A stretch of 64,000 bases of DNA from Phenylobacterium hankyongense. GTDB taxonomy: Bacteria > Pseudomonadota > Alphaproteobacteria > Caulobacterales > Caulobacteraceae. Positions 18,801-27,147 of the stretch are shown here, one piece after another. Positions within the stretch are counted from its first letter, which is position 1. Each line of letters begins with the position of its first letter. The translations under genes and the position numbers were made by a program. Location of the stretch: positions 2,898,001 to 2,962,000 of the forward strand of contig NZ_QFYP01000001.1 of NCBI RefSeq assembly GCF_003254505.1, given 5' to 3'. Below the pieces are notes generated by a model. It did no database searches. It was not told the origin of the DNA and saw nothing but the letters and a program-made list of their open reading frames with translations.

Positions 18801-18958
18801 GACGCCCCTGGATAGGTGGCGTTGATGGTGACCGCGGGCGGGGCGATGTCCGGATACTGGGCGATCGGCAGGGTGCGGACCGCGAGCGCGCCCGCCAGCA
18901 TGATCACCAGGGCGATGACCCAGGCGAAGATCGGCCGGTCGATGAAGAAGCGGGACAT
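15806..18958 (-). CDS. RND multidrug efflux permease, HAE1 (AcrB/MexB) family
   Basis: A 1050-residue inner-membrane proton/drug antiporter of full family length. The N terminus (MSRFFIDRPIFAWVIALVIM) is the classic HAE1 opening. The proton-relay Asp pair is in LLVDDAIVVVENVER on TM4 and the relay Lys is in GLAAKNAILIVEFA on TM10. Two large periplasmic loops with the GQIGGLPAPPGQQLNATV docking/porter segment are intact. It starts 9 bp after the adaptor gene and overlaps the channel gene. Substrates are likely hydrophobic drugs or plant/aromatic compounds, but this cannot be read from sequence. Confidence 0.95.
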   Translation of the reverse strand: MSRFFIDRPIFAWVIALVIMLAGALAVRTLPIAQYPDIAPPAVTINATYPGASAETLQNSVTQVIEQQLKGLDGLIYFSSNSSSSGQVTITATFKAGTNPDIAQVQVQNKVQAATPLLPQQVQQLGVTVAKTRTNFLLIVALSDPTDRYTNFDIADFIVSNLQDPLSRVDGVGAIQTFGAQHAMRIWLDPFKLTNLKLNPGDVQAAIQAQNTQVSAGQIGGLPAPPGQQLNATVTAQSRLKTADDFRKVIVRSAASGGLVTVGDVARVELGSENYDAISRLNGHPAAGVAVQLAPGANALTTADAVKARAQELASTFPPGVKLSFPVDNTTFVRISIHEVIKTLAEAMVLVVIVMFVFLQNWRATLIPTIAVPVVLLGTFGVLAAFGYSINTLTLFAVVLVIGLLVDDAIVVVENVERLMAEEGLSPKAAARKSMDEITGALTGIALVLSAVLVPMGFFGGSTGVIYRQFSVTMVSAIVLSVLVALVLTPALCATLLRPHKPDATPHQGLFGGFNRAFDAGRDRYERGLGSVIGRPRAALVVYGVIVAAMVLLFVRMPTGFLPEEDQGAMFTQVTLPVGASQTRTLEALRAVEHHFLVDEKDNVGDLFTVAGFNFAGAGQNSGIGFIKLKDWDVRKGAANRAPAVAQRAMQKLSSVRDAQIFAVVPPAVQELGNSTGFDLQLENRGNLSHQDFLAARNQLLGMAAQDPTLVAVRPNGHDDTPQLHVDVDTARAGALGLNQADINSTLSAAWGATYVNDFIDRDRVKRVYMQGDAPFRSKPDDLFSWNVRNNAGTMTPFSSFANIGWTYGPAQLQRYNGLPSFEIQGQAAPGKSSGAAMTAMEKMVARLPPGVGLEWTGLSLQERASGAQAPMLYGLSILVVFLCLAALYESWSIPVAVLLILPLGVVGALLAASLRGLYNDIYFQVGLLTTMGLAAKNAILIVEFAVDARKRGVDMVEAAIHAARLRLRPILMTSLAFMVGVFPLAISTGAGAGSQNDIGTGVIGGMLSATIMALVFTPLFFVLVLRYAPRKRGEVEPPAGGPAVEGAQP

Positions 18959-18967
18959 CGGGCGGGC

Positions 18968-20119
18968 CTACTTGGCGGCCATGACGGGCGCAGCGCGGGG
19001 CGATCCGGCCGGCACGGCGTGGACGGGGGCGCCGGCCTTCACCTTCTGCAGTCCTTCCACGATCAGCCGGTCGCCCGCCGACAGGCCGGAGGTGACGAGC
19101 CACTTGTCGCCGATCGCCGGCCCGGTGGTCAGGGTCCGCTGCTGCGCCTTGCCCTGGGCGTCGACCACCATGGCCGTGGGCAGGCCCCGCTCGTCGCGGG
19201 TGACGCCCACCTGGGGCGCGAGGATGGCGCTTGGGACCACGCCCTGCGGCACCACGGCCTTGACGTACATGCCGGGGAGGAGGGCCGCGGCCGGGTTCGG
19301 GAAGACCGCGCGCAGGGTCACCGCGCCGGTGCTCTCGTCGACCGTGACGTCCGAGAAGGCGAGCACGCCCGTGCGGTCGTAATCGCTGCCGTCCTCGAGG
19401 CGCAGCCGCACCGTCACCGAGCCGGGCGCGATCTTGCCCGACCGCAGGCTGCGCTGAAGGGCGAGCAGCTCACCGGCGGACTGGTTGATGTCCACGTAGA
19501 CGGTGTCCAGCCGCTGGATGGTGGTCAGCGCACTGGCCTGGCTGGCGGTGACCAGGGCCCCGCGGGTGACGGTGGAGCGGCCGATGCGACCGGAGATCGG
19601 GGCCGTGACGCGGGTGTAGCCGAGGTTGATGCGCGCGCTGTCCACCGCCGCCTGCGCCTGCTGCACCTGGGCGGAGGCCTGGCCGTAGGCGGCGGCGGCG
19701 TCGTCGGCCTCCTGGCGGCTGACGGCGTTGATCTTGACCAGGTCGGCGTAACGCTCGGACTTCAGCCGGGCCGTGGTCAGCATGGCCCGCGCGTTGGCCA
19801 ACTGGCCGTTCGCCTGGGCCAAGGCGGCGCGGTAGGGCGCCGGGTCGATCTGGTAGAGCAGCTGGCCGCGCTTGACCGTGGAGCCCTCGGTGAAGAGGCG
19901 GCCTTCGATCAGGCCGCTGACCTGGGGCCGCACCTCGGAGGTTTCGACCGCGCTCGTCCGGCCTGGGAGTTCGGTCTGGATGGCCGCCGGCTGTGGCTGC
20001 AGGACCACGACGCCGACCTCAGGCGGACCTTGCGGCGGCGGCCCCGAGGGCTTGCCGCACCCGGTGACCGTCGCGGCGAGGAGGGCCGCGGCCAGGAGAC
20101 GAATTCCGAAGTGGGACAC
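18968..20119 (-). CDS. RND efflux periplasmic adaptor subunit
   Basis: A 383-residue membrane-fusion protein. I start it at the GTG at 20119, which has GAGG 7-8 nt upstream and gives a clean lipoprotein signal (LLAAALLAATVTGCG, Cys about residue 19). The lipoyl half-motifs (VRPQVSGLIEGRLFTEGSTVKRGQLLYQID and RVTAPISGRIGR) flank an alpha-helical hairpin, followed by a beta-barrel and membrane-proximal domain. It bridges the pump and outer-membrane channel. First gene of the three-gene efflux operon; no TetR-type repressor is beside it, but a palindrome lies 110 bp upstream. Confidence 0.93.
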   Translation of the reverse strand: MSHFGIRLLAAALLAATVTGCGKPSGPPPQGPPEVGVVVLQPQPAAIQTELPGRTSAVETSEVRPQVSGLIEGRLFTEGSTVKRGQLLYQIDPAPYRAALAQANGQLANARAMLTTARLKSERYADLVKINAVSRQEADDAAAAYGQASAQVQQAQAAVDSARINLGYTRVTAPISGRIGRSTVTRGALVTASQASALTTIQRLDTVYVDINQSAGELLALQRSLRSGKIAPGSVTVRLRLEDGSDYDRTGVLAFSDVTVDESTGAVTLRAVFPNPAAALLPGMYVKAVVPQGVVPSAILAPQVGVTRDERGLPTAMVVDAQGKAQQRTLTTGPAIGDKWLVTSGLSAGDRLIVEGLQKVKAGAPVHAVPAGSPRAAPVMAAK

Positions 20120-20228
20120 GATGACGCCTCGCGAGAGTGGCGGTGCTTTTGTCGGTTTGGGCGCGCACGTCAAGCGGTGCGTGCCCAAGCTTGGCCAGAC
20201 AACCTGGGGTGGGCCGCAGGGCGGTGGC

Positions 20229-20240
20229 ATAACCGGTTAT
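20229..20240. promoter_or_regulatory. Perfect 12-bp palindrome upstream of the efflux operon
   Basis: ATAACCGGTTAT is exactly self-complementary and sits 110 bp before the adaptor GTG, between the efflux operon and the GH3 gene's 3' end. It is AT-flanked in otherwise GC-rich DNA, which makes an operator for the efflux operon plausible. The regulator is not in the window as far as I can see. Confidence 0.4.
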
Positions 20241-20301
20241 TCAGGGCTGTCGCCTGCGGAGCCCGGAAAACGCCGGTCGGCGAAACCCGGCCGAGGCGAT
20301 C

Positions 20302-22314
20302 CTATGGACGGGGGCCGGCGGCCGGAACCGGGTCCGCCCCGCCGGGTGAGCCGGGGACCTCCGGCAGTGCGGGCAGGGCGGCGGGACGGCGGTAGCTGAG
20401 GCCGTAACCGGAGGCGAACAGCGGGTCGTAGCCCGGCTCGCCGCGGTTCAACCGCGTCTGGCTGGCGAACTTCGGCCAGGCGTAGGAAAGACGGCCGGTG
20501 AAGTCGTGGCGCGCCCGGCCCTTGGCGTCGCCGACCAGCACGTCGGCGATCCCGCCGCCCTCGCTGCCCGGCAACCAGGCGGCGACGAAGGCGTCGGCGG
20601 CGGCGAGCTCCGGGTTCACCCACAGCGGCCGGCCGGACAGGAACACCGCCACCACCGGGATTCCCTGGGCCTTCAGCTTGCTGAGCAGGGCGAGGTCCGT
20701 CTTGGCGCCCGGCTGGTATTCCAGCGTCGCCAGGTCCCCCCGGGATTCGGCGTAGGGGTTTTCGCCGAACACCACGACCGCCACGTCGGGCTTGCGCCGG
20801 AACGATCCGTCGGGGCTCAGCTCGGCCATGCCGCCGGCCGCGTGGACCGCTTCGCGCAGGCCCGACCAGATCGACTGGGCGTTCGGGAAGTCGCCCGGCG
20901 TGTTGCCCTGGCCCTGCCAGCTGAGCGTCCAGCCGCCGGCCTGCTTGGCGACGTTGTCGGCGCCGTCGCCGGCCACCAGCACATGGGCCGAGCCGCGGAT
21001 CGGTAGCACCGAGCCCTCGTTCTTCAGCAGCACCAGGGACTCGCGGACCGCCTGGCGGGCGATGGCGCGGTGCTGCGGCGACCCGAGGGTGTCGAGCCGG
21101 CCTTCCCAGGGGCGCGGCCCGAACAGGCCGGCCTTGGCCTTCACCCGCAGGATTCGGCGCACCGCATCGTCGATGCGCGCCATCGGGATCTCGCCGGACC
21201 GGGCCTGGGCCAGGGTGTTGCGGTAGAGACCCTTCCAGGTGTCGGGGGCCATGACCATGTCGATCCCGGCGTTGATCGCCGCGGGGCAGTTCTCGTTGGT
21301 GCAGCCCGGCAGCTGGCCGAGGGCGTTCCAGTCGCTGACCACGAAGCCGTCGAAGCCCATCCGCTGCTTCAGCACGCCGGTGAGCAGGCTGGCGTTGGCG
21401 TGCATCTTGACGCCCTGCCAGCTCGAGTAGGAGGCCATGACGGTCATCGCGCCGGCCTCGATCGCCGCCACGTAGCCCGGGGCGTTCAGGCGGGCGAGTT
21501 CGGACTCGTCGTACAGGTTGTCGCCCTGGTCCTTGCCCTTGTCCGTGCCGCCGTCGCCGAGGAAGTGCTTGGCCGATGCGGCCACGTGCCCGGCCTGGAG
21601 CGCGGGCCAGGTCGCCGGCGCGCCCTGCAGGCCGGCGACCATCTGGCCGGCGTAGGCGGCGACGAGCTGCGGATCCTCCGAATAGCCCTCGTAGGTGCGG
21701 CCCCAGCGGTCGTCGCGCACCACCGCCAGGGTCGGGGCGAAGGCCCAGTCGATGCCGGCGGCGGCGGTCTCCTGAGCGGTCGCCTCGCCGATGCGGCGCA
21801 TCAGCGCCGGGTCGTGCATGGCGCCCAGCCCGATGTTGTGCGGAAAGAGCGTGGCGCCCACGACGTTGTTGTTCCCGTGCACGGCGTCCACCCCGAGCAT
21901 CACCGGGATCGGCGTGTGGCCGGGGCGGGTCTCCAGGGACACGGCCCGGAAGGCGCGGGCGGTGGCCAGCCAGGCTGCGGCCGGCGAGCGGTCGGGCGCC
22001 CCCAGCGGCGGGCTGTCGCCGCCGGCCAGGATCGACCCCAGCGGATAGTCCCGCAGGTCTTCCGGCCTGATGCTGGCGATGTCGGCCTGGATCAGCTGTC
22101 CGACCTTCTCCTCCAGGCTCATCGTCGCCATCAGCCCGGTGACGAAGGCCTCGGTCTTCGGGTCCGTCAGGCCGCGGCTGTGGGCGGCAGGCCAGCGATC
22201 GGGGTGGGCCAGGCCCGGCGGATCAGCGGCGAGCGCCGGCCCGCGGAAGCCGCCGAGGATCGCGGCCACGGCGGCGAGGCTGGCGGCGGCGCGGCGGCAG
22301 GTCTGGCGGGTCAT
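20302..22314 (-). CDS. Secreted GH3 beta-glucosidase
   Basis: A 670-residue glycoside hydrolase family 3 enzyme started at the ATG at 22314, which gives a signal peptide (RRAAASLAAVAAILGGFRGPALA). The N-terminal barrel has MSLEEKVGQLIQADIAS, VHGNNNVVGATLFPHNIGLGA and the nucleophile Asp in FDGFVVSDWNALG. The C-terminal alpha/beta sandwich follows (SVLPIRGSAHVLVAGDGAD). Such enzymes cleave terminal beta-glucosyl residues from cellobiose, beta-glucans or aryl glucosides in the periplasm. No TonB-dependent receptor or other glycan-use gene is adjacent. Confidence 0.93.
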   Translation of the reverse strand: MTRQTCRRAAASLAAVAAILGGFRGPALAADPPGLAHPDRWPAAHSRGLTDPKTEAFVTGLMATMSLEEKVGQLIQADIASIRPEDLRDYPLGSILAGGDSPPLGAPDRSPAAAWLATARAFRAVSLETRPGHTPIPVMLGVDAVHGNNNVVGATLFPHNIGLGAMHDPALMRRIGEATAQETAAAGIDWAFAPTLAVVRDDRWGRTYEGYSEDPQLVAAYAGQMVAGLQGAPATWPALQAGHVAASAKHFLGDGGTDKGKDQGDNLYDESELARLNAPGYVAAIEAGAMTVMASYSSWQGVKMHANASLLTGVLKQRMGFDGFVVSDWNALGQLPGCTNENCPAAINAGIDMVMAPDTWKGLYRNTLAQARSGEIPMARIDDAVRRILRVKAKAGLFGPRPWEGRLDTLGSPQHRAIARQAVRESLVLLKNEGSVLPIRGSAHVLVAGDGADNVAKQAGGWTLSWQGQGNTPGDFPNAQSIWSGLREAVHAAGGMAELSPDGSFRRKPDVAVVVFGENPYAESRGDLATLEYQPGAKTDLALLSKLKAQGIPVVAVFLSGRPLWVNPELAAADAFVAAWLPGSEGGGIADVLVGDAKGRARHDFTGRLSYAWPKFASQTRLNRGEPGYDPLFASGYGLSYRRPAALPALPEVPGSPGGADPVPAAGPRP

Positions 22315-22502
22315 CGGGCCAAGCTCCGGCGGCAAAGGTGGGGGCAGGCGGGGCCATCCCGCCAGGCGCAAACTACGGCCGTAATACCCATCCTGGGGAA
22401 TGGCGGCGTCGCCGGAGCCGGGCCGACATCCTAGGGTGGCGCCCGGACTGGGCCAAGGCGCCACGGCGCCGAAAGAGCCACGGCCGAGGGAGTCACGGGA
22501 AG

Positions 22503-23159
22503 ATGCCGCTCGACTACGACCTCTATTGGTCATTCCGCTCGCCCTATTCCTACATGGTCGCCCCGAGGTTGCTGGCGCTGGAGGCGGAGCACGAGGTCGC
22601 GTGCCGCGTGCGCCCGGTCTATCCGCTGGCCGTGCGCACGCCGGAGTTCTTCGACACCCGCGATCCGCTCTGGCTGCCCTATTTCATGACCGACGTGTTC
22701 CGGGAGGCGGCCTTCCTGCGCCTGCCGTTTCGCTGGCCGCGGCCCGACCCCGTGCAGCGCGGCCCCGACGGCCGCTATCCCGAAGCTCAGCCCTGGATCC
22801 ATCGCCTGACCCACCTGGGCGTCGCCGCCGCCGAGCGCGGCCGGGGCCTGGCCTTCCTCGTCGAGGCCAGCCGGGTGATCTGGAGCGGCGACGTGGACGA
22901 CTGGCAGGAGGGCGACCACCTGGCCCGCGCCGCCGAGCGCGCCGGCCTCGACTTCGCCGAGATGGCCGCGGCGGTGGACGCCGCGCCGGACCGCTACGCC
23001 GCGGTGGTCGAGGAGAACCAGGTCGCCCAGCGGGCGGCCGGCCACTGGGGCGTGCCGATGATGGTGTTCGGCGGCGAGGCCTTCTTCGGCCAGGACCGGT
23101 TCGACCAGCTCAAGTGGCGGATGCAGCAGCACGGGCTGACGGCGAGGCGCGGATCATGA
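22503..23159 (+). CDS. DsbA-family / 2-hydroxychromene-2-carboxylate isomerase-like protein
   Basis: A 218-residue thioredoxin-fold protein from the ATG at 22503. The opening YDLYWSFRSPYSYMVAPRL is the kappa-class GST/HCCA isomerase pattern, where Ser replaces the DsbA Cys and activates glutathione. The C-terminal GVPMMVFGGEAFFGQDRFDQL is the conserved cis-Pro and FxG segment. The cytoplasmic role is probably a glutathione-dependent isomerisation or reduction of an aromatic catabolite. Its stop overlaps the sulfatase start by 4 bp, so the two are translationally coupled. Confidence 0.85.
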   Translation: MPLDYDLYWSFRSPYSYMVAPRLLALEAEHEVACRVRPVYPLAVRTPEFFDTRDPLWLPYFMTDVFREAAFLRLPFRWPRPDPVQRGPDGRYPEAQPWIHRLTHLGVAAAERGRGLAFLVEASRVIWSGDVDDWQEGDHLARAAERAGLDFAEMAAAVDAAPDRYAAVVEENQVAQRAAGHWGVPMMVFGGEAFFGQDRFDQLKWRMQQHGLTARRGS

Positions 23160-25390
23160 CCCAGGCGAAGATCGGGCGGACGCTGGCCGACTCCACGCCC
23201 TACTGGCCGCCGAAGCCGCAGGCCCCGAAGGGTGCGCCGAACATCCTCGTGGTGCTGTTCGACGACGTGGGGTTCTCGGACTTCGGCTGTTACGGCTCGC
23301 CGATCCGCACGCCGACCATCGACGCCCTGGCGGCCGGCGGCCTGCGCTATTCCGGCTTCCACACCACCGCCATGTGCTCGACGACGCGCGCGGCGCTGCT
23401 CACCGGGCGCAACCACCATTCGGTGGGGATGGGCTGCCTGGCCAACTTCGACAGCGGCTACCCGGGCTACCGCGGCAAGATCGCCCATGAGGCGGGGACC
23501 CTGCCGGAGATGCTGCGCCCGCACGGCTACCGCAACTACATGGTCGGCAAGTGGCACGTGACGTCGCTGACCGAGTCCGGGCCGACCGGGCCCTTCGACG
23601 GATGGCCCCTGGGCCGCGGGTTCGACCGCTACTACGGCTTCATGGACGCCGAGACGGACCAGTACGCGCCCGAGCTGGTGCGGGACAACACGGCGATCGA
23701 TCCACCCGGCGGCTACGCCGACGGCTACCACCTGACCGCCGACCTGGTGGACGAGTCCATCCGCTACCTGGCCGACCACATGGCCGACGCGCCGCAGACG
23801 CCGTGGCTGCTGTGGCTGGCCTTCGGGGCCTGCCATGCGCCGCACCAGGCGCCGAAGGAGATCATCGAGAGCTACGACCCGGTGTTCGCCGGCGGCTGGG
23901 ACGTGGAGCGCGAACGCCGGCTGGCGCGGCAGAAGGCGCTGGGGATCGTTCCGGCCGACACCCGCCTGCCGCCGCGCAACGACGGGGTCCGCGCCTGGGA
24001 GGAGCTCAGCGCCGACGAGCAGAAGGTGACCACCCGCCTGCAGAGCGCCTTCGCCGGCATGCTCGACCATGCCGACCGCCAGCTCGCCCGGCTGGTGGCC
24101 TTCCTGGAGGAGACCGGGGTGGCCGACGACACCCTGATCCTGGTGCTGTCGGACAACGGCGCCAGCCAGGAAGGCGGCCTCAGCGGCTTCGTCAACGCCA
24201 TGGGCCCCTACAACCTGAAGGCCGAGCCGCTGGCGGAGAAACTCGCCAAGCTCGACGACATCGGCGGCCCGGACAGCCATTCCAACTTCCCGCACGGCTG
24301 GGCGATGGCCTCGAACACGCCGCTGCGCCGCTACAAGCAGAACACCCACGGCGGCGGCATCCGTGACCCGCTGGTCGTGCGCTGGCCGAACGGGATCGCT
24401 GCGCGCGGGGAGATCCGGCCGCAGTTCGCCCACGCCAGCGACCTGGTCCCGACGCTGCTGGAGCTGCTGGGGATCTCGCCGCCGGAGACGATCGCCGGCG
24501 TCGCGCAGATGCCGCTGGAGGGCGAGAGCTTCGCCGCCAGCCTGAGCGATCCCGCCGCGCCGCCGCGCCGCCGGGCGCAGTATTTCGAGATGTTCGGCCA
24601 CCGCGGCCTGTGGCGCGACGGCTGGAAGGCGGTAGCCTACCACCCGCCGGGGACGCCGTTCGAGGCCGACCGCTGGGAGCTCTTCCACCTCGACGCCGAC
24701 TTCTCCGAAACCGAGGACCTGGCGCAGGCCGAGCCCGAACGGCTGAAGGCGCTGGTGGAGGCCTGGTGGGCGCAGGCGGAGGCCTGCAAGGTGCTGCCGC
24801 TGGACGACCGCTTCGGGCCGCGGTTCGCGGAGAACGCCGCGCGCTTCCAGGGCCTGCGCAAGCGCTTCGTCTTCCATGCCGGCATGGGCCACCTGCCCAC
24901 CGACGTGGCCCCCGACGTGCGCAGCCGCTCCTACCGGATCGAGGCCGAGGCGGTGATCCCCACTGGTGGCGCGGAGGGCGTGCTGATCGCCCACGGCGAC
25001 GCCACCAGCGGCTACAGCCTCTTCGTGCAGGACGGGCGGCTGCATCACACGCTGAACATCGGCGGGCAGCGGACGACGGTGAGCTCCGAGCGGCCGCTCG
25101 CGCCCGGGCCGCGCCGCCTGGGCGTCGCAGTGCGTCAGGGCCCGGACGGCCGCAGCTTCACGCTGACGGTGGATGGCGAGGCCGCCGGAACGCTGCACAC
25201 CACCGCCGGCTTCGCCACCCTGATCTCCTGGTCGGGCCTGGACATCGGCCGCGGTCGCAGCAGCCCGGTCGGGCCCTATCCGGCGCCGTTCGCCTTCACC
25301 GGTGGCCTGCGCAAGGTGACGGTGGTGATGGACGAGGACCAGGCGCTCGACGGCGAGGCGGTCGGCCTGGCGGAAATGGCCCGGCAGTAG
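23156..25390 (+). CDS. Arylsulfatase (AtsA-type sulfatase)
   Basis: A 744-residue sulfatase from the ATG at 23156. It has the metal-binding opening NILVVLFDDVGFSDFG (Asp36, Asp37), the modification-site region TTAMCSTTRAALLTGR, and YMVGKWHVT. The core FGly motif is C74-S-T-T-R78; the canonical form is C-x-P/A-x-R, so position 3 is unusual. A C-terminal LamG-like beta domain (about 580-720, IEAEAVIPTGGAEGVLIAHG) matches the long AtsA-like class. No signal peptide is evident, so a cytoplasmic enzyme is likely. No FGE/anSME maturase gene is in the window. Co-transcribed with the isomerase-like gene. Confidence 0.9.
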   Translation: MTQAKIGRTLADSTPYWPPKPQAPKGAPNILVVLFDDVGFSDFGCYGSPIRTPTIDALAAGGLRYSGFHTTAMCSTTRAALLTGRNHHSVGMGCLANFDSGYPGYRGKIAHEAGTLPEMLRPHGYRNYMVGKWHVTSLTESGPTGPFDGWPLGRGFDRYYGFMDAETDQYAPELVRDNTAIDPPGGYADGYHLTADLVDESIRYLADHMADAPQTPWLLWLAFGACHAPHQAPKEIIESYDPVFAGGWDVERERRLARQKALGIVPADTRLPPRNDGVRAWEELSADEQKVTTRLQSAFAGMLDHADRQLARLVAFLEETGVADDTLILVLSDNGASQEGGLSGFVNAMGPYNLKAEPLAEKLAKLDDIGGPDSHSNFPHGWAMASNTPLRRYKQNTHGGGIRDPLVVRWPNGIAARGEIRPQFAHASDLVPTLLELLGISPPETIAGVAQMPLEGESFAASLSDPAAPPRRRAQYFEMFGHRGLWRDGWKAVAYHPPGTPFEADRWELFHLDADFSETEDLAQAEPERLKALVEAWWAQAEACKVLPLDDRFGPRFAENAARFQGLRKRFVFHAGMGHLPTDVAPDVRSRSYRIEAEAVIPTGGAEGVLIAHGDATSGYSLFVQDGRLHHTLNIGGQRTTVSSERPLAPGPRRLGVAVRQGPDGRSFTLTVDGEAAGTLHTTAGFATLISWSGLDIGRGRSSPVGPYPAPFAFTGGLRKVTVVMDEDQALDGEAVGLAEMARQ

Positions 25391-25429
25391 GGCTTCGCTC
25401 GTCGCCGGCCAGGTGGCTCCGGCGGCCGG

Positions 25430-25750
25430 CTACTTGCTGCGGCCCTCGTAGTGGATGCTGAAGAGCGCGCAGGCCACGGGATAGCCGCTCATGAAGGCCC
25501 GTCCCACGGTGTGGCGGAACCCCATCTCGACCCGCATCTCGCAATAGTAGTCGACGCCGTTCTGCACGGCGTGGCGTCGCCAGACGTAGGTCGGCTTGCC
25601 ATCCAGCGTGAGCGACTGGTCCCAGGGGCCGTAGAGGCCAATCGCGTCCTCGAGCTGCTTGCCGGCCAGCGCCGACGCGCCATTGACCTGAGGCGTCGCG
25701 CAGGCGGCGAGGCCCAGCAGGGCGGCGATCAAGATCGGGGTCCGGCGCAC
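25430..25750 (-). CDS. Hypothetical lipoprotein
   Basis: A 106-residue protein with a lipoprotein signal peptide and lipobox (LLGLAACATPQVNG, lipidated Cys about residue 17). The mature part is small: KQLEDAIGLYGPWDQSLTLDGKPTYVWRR, then DYYCEMRVEMGF and ACALFSIHYEGR. The W..R pattern and paired cysteines resemble other small Caulobacterales lipoproteins of unknown role. It sits alone on the minus strand between two plus-strand genes. Confidence 0.7.
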   Translation of the reverse strand: MRRTPILIAALLGLAACATPQVNGASALAGKQLEDAIGLYGPWDQSLTLDGKPTYVWRRHAVQNGVDYYCEMRVEMGFRHTVGRAFMSGYPVACALFSIHYEGRSK

Positions 25751-25854
25751 CCGACCTTCACTATAGGCGCGCCGGTCGAGCGTCGAGGCCGCTTCCCGGT
25801 CGCAACCGAAACCGTGCTAGTGACGGCGCCGTCGCTTCCACCACCGAGACCCCG

Positions 25855-27144
25855 ATGCTGTTGAACCCCTTCACCCAGGCCCCGACGAAGATCGCGGTGC
25901 TGGGCCTAGGCTATGTCGGCCTGCCGCTGGCCGTGGCGTTCGCGGGCCAGCACGAGGTCATCGGCTTCGACATCGATCCCGGCCGGGTGGCGGAGCTGCG
26001 CGCCGGGCGCGACCGCACGCTGGAGGTGTCCGAGGCCGAGCTGAAGGCCGCCAGCCGGCTGAGCTTCAGCGCCGACGAGGCCGACCTCGCCGGCTGCGAC
26101 GTCTTCGTCGTCACCGTCCCGACCCCCATCGACCGCCACAAGCGGCCGGATCTATCCGCCCTGATGGCCGCCAGCCGCACCGTCGGCCGGGCGATCGGCC
26201 GGGGCGGGGTCGTGGTCTATGAGTCCACGGTCTATCCGGGCGCGACGGAAGAGGACTGCGTGCCGGTGGTGGAGGAGGTCTCGGGCCTCGTCTTCAACCG
26301 CGATTTCTACGCCGGCTACAGCCCCGAGCGGGCCAATCCGGGCGATCCGCATCACCGGCTGGCCAACATCGTCAAGGTGACGGCGGGCTCGACCCCGCAG
26401 GCCGCCGATTTCGTGGACGCCCTCTATTCGACCGTGGTCGAGGCGGGCACCCATCGCGCCAGCTCGATCCGGGTGGCCGAGGCCGCCAAGGTGATCGAGA
26501 ACACCCAGCGCGATCTCAACATCGCGCTGATCAACGAATTTTCCCTCATCTTCAATCGGTTGGGCGTGGATACTCATGAGGTGCTTGCGGCGGCCGGCAC
26601 CAAGTGGAACTTCCTGCCGTTCCGCCCCGGCCTGGTCGGCGGCCACTGCATCGGGGTCGATCCCTACTACCTGACCTTCAAGGCCGAGGACCTGGGCTAC
26701 CACCCGGAGGTGATCCTGGCCGGGCGACGGATCAACGACGGCATGGGCGGCTATGTGGCGCGCGAGCTGGTCAAGGAGATGATCCGGCGCAGCACGCCGG
26801 TGAAGGGCGCCCGCGTGCTGGTGATGGGTCTGGCGTTCAAGGAGAACTGCCCGGACCTGCGCAACACCCGGGTGATCGACATCATCCAGGAGCTGAAGGA
26901 CTACGAGGCCCAGGTCGACGTCTGGGACCCCTGGATCGCGGCCACCGACGCCCGGCACGAATACGGCCTCGACCTGATCGAAGCGCCGCCGGCGGGGACC
27001 TACGACGCTATCGTGCTGGCGGTGGCCCACGAGCAGTTCGCGCAGCTGGGGCCGCAGAAGATCCGCGCGCTGGGCAAGGCGGGCGCGGTGATCTTCGACG
27101 TCAAGAGCATGCTGCCCCGCGAAGCCGCCGACCTCAGGCTCTAG
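25855..27144 (+). CDS. Nucleotide-sugar dehydrogenase, TviB/WbpA type
   Basis: A 429-residue UDP-sugar 6-dehydrogenase. Rossmann motif KIAVLGLGYVGLPLAVAFA, mid-domain GYSPERANPGD, and the catalytic Cys in GGHCIGVDPYYLTFKAE. The KIAVLGLGYVGLP opening and the DPYYLTFKAEDLGYHPEVILAGRRIND block put it with the Vi-antigen TviB/WbpA subgroup, which oxidises UDP-GlcNAc (or UDP-GalNAc) to the uronic acid, rather than with UDP-glucose dehydrogenases. It is 4 bp from the convergent epimerase gene, a sensible partner for making an epimerised uronic acid. Confidence 0.88.
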   Translation: MLLNPFTQAPTKIAVLGLGYVGLPLAVAFAGQHEVIGFDIDPGRVAELRAGRDRTLEVSEAELKAASRLSFSADEADLAGCDVFVVTVPTPIDRHKRPDLSALMAASRTVGRAIGRGGVVVYESTVYPGATEEDCVPVVEEVSGLVFNRDFYAGYSPERANPGDPHHRLANIVKVTAGSTPQAADFVDALYSTVVEAGTHRASSIRVAEAAKVIENTQRDLNIALINEFSLIFNRLGVDTHEVLAAAGTKWNFLPFRPGLVGGHCIGVDPYYLTFKAEDLGYHPEVILAGRRINDGMGGYVARELVKEMIRRSTPVKGARVLVMGLAFKENCPDLRNTRVIDIIQELKDYEAQVDVWDPWIAATDARHEYGLDLIEAPPAGTYDAIVLAVAHEQFAQLGPQKIRALGKAGAVIFDVKSMLPREAADLRL

Positions 27145-27147
27145 GGC

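Noticed and set aside
16073..20395. A 1440-codon open frame on the plus strand across the efflux operon
   Set aside because: It is antisense to three well-supported RND genes, is a low-complexity Gly/Asp/Arg/His translation, and is the usual GC-bias shadow. The same holds for other long frames opposite real genes, for example 28387-30177 and 31066-32949.
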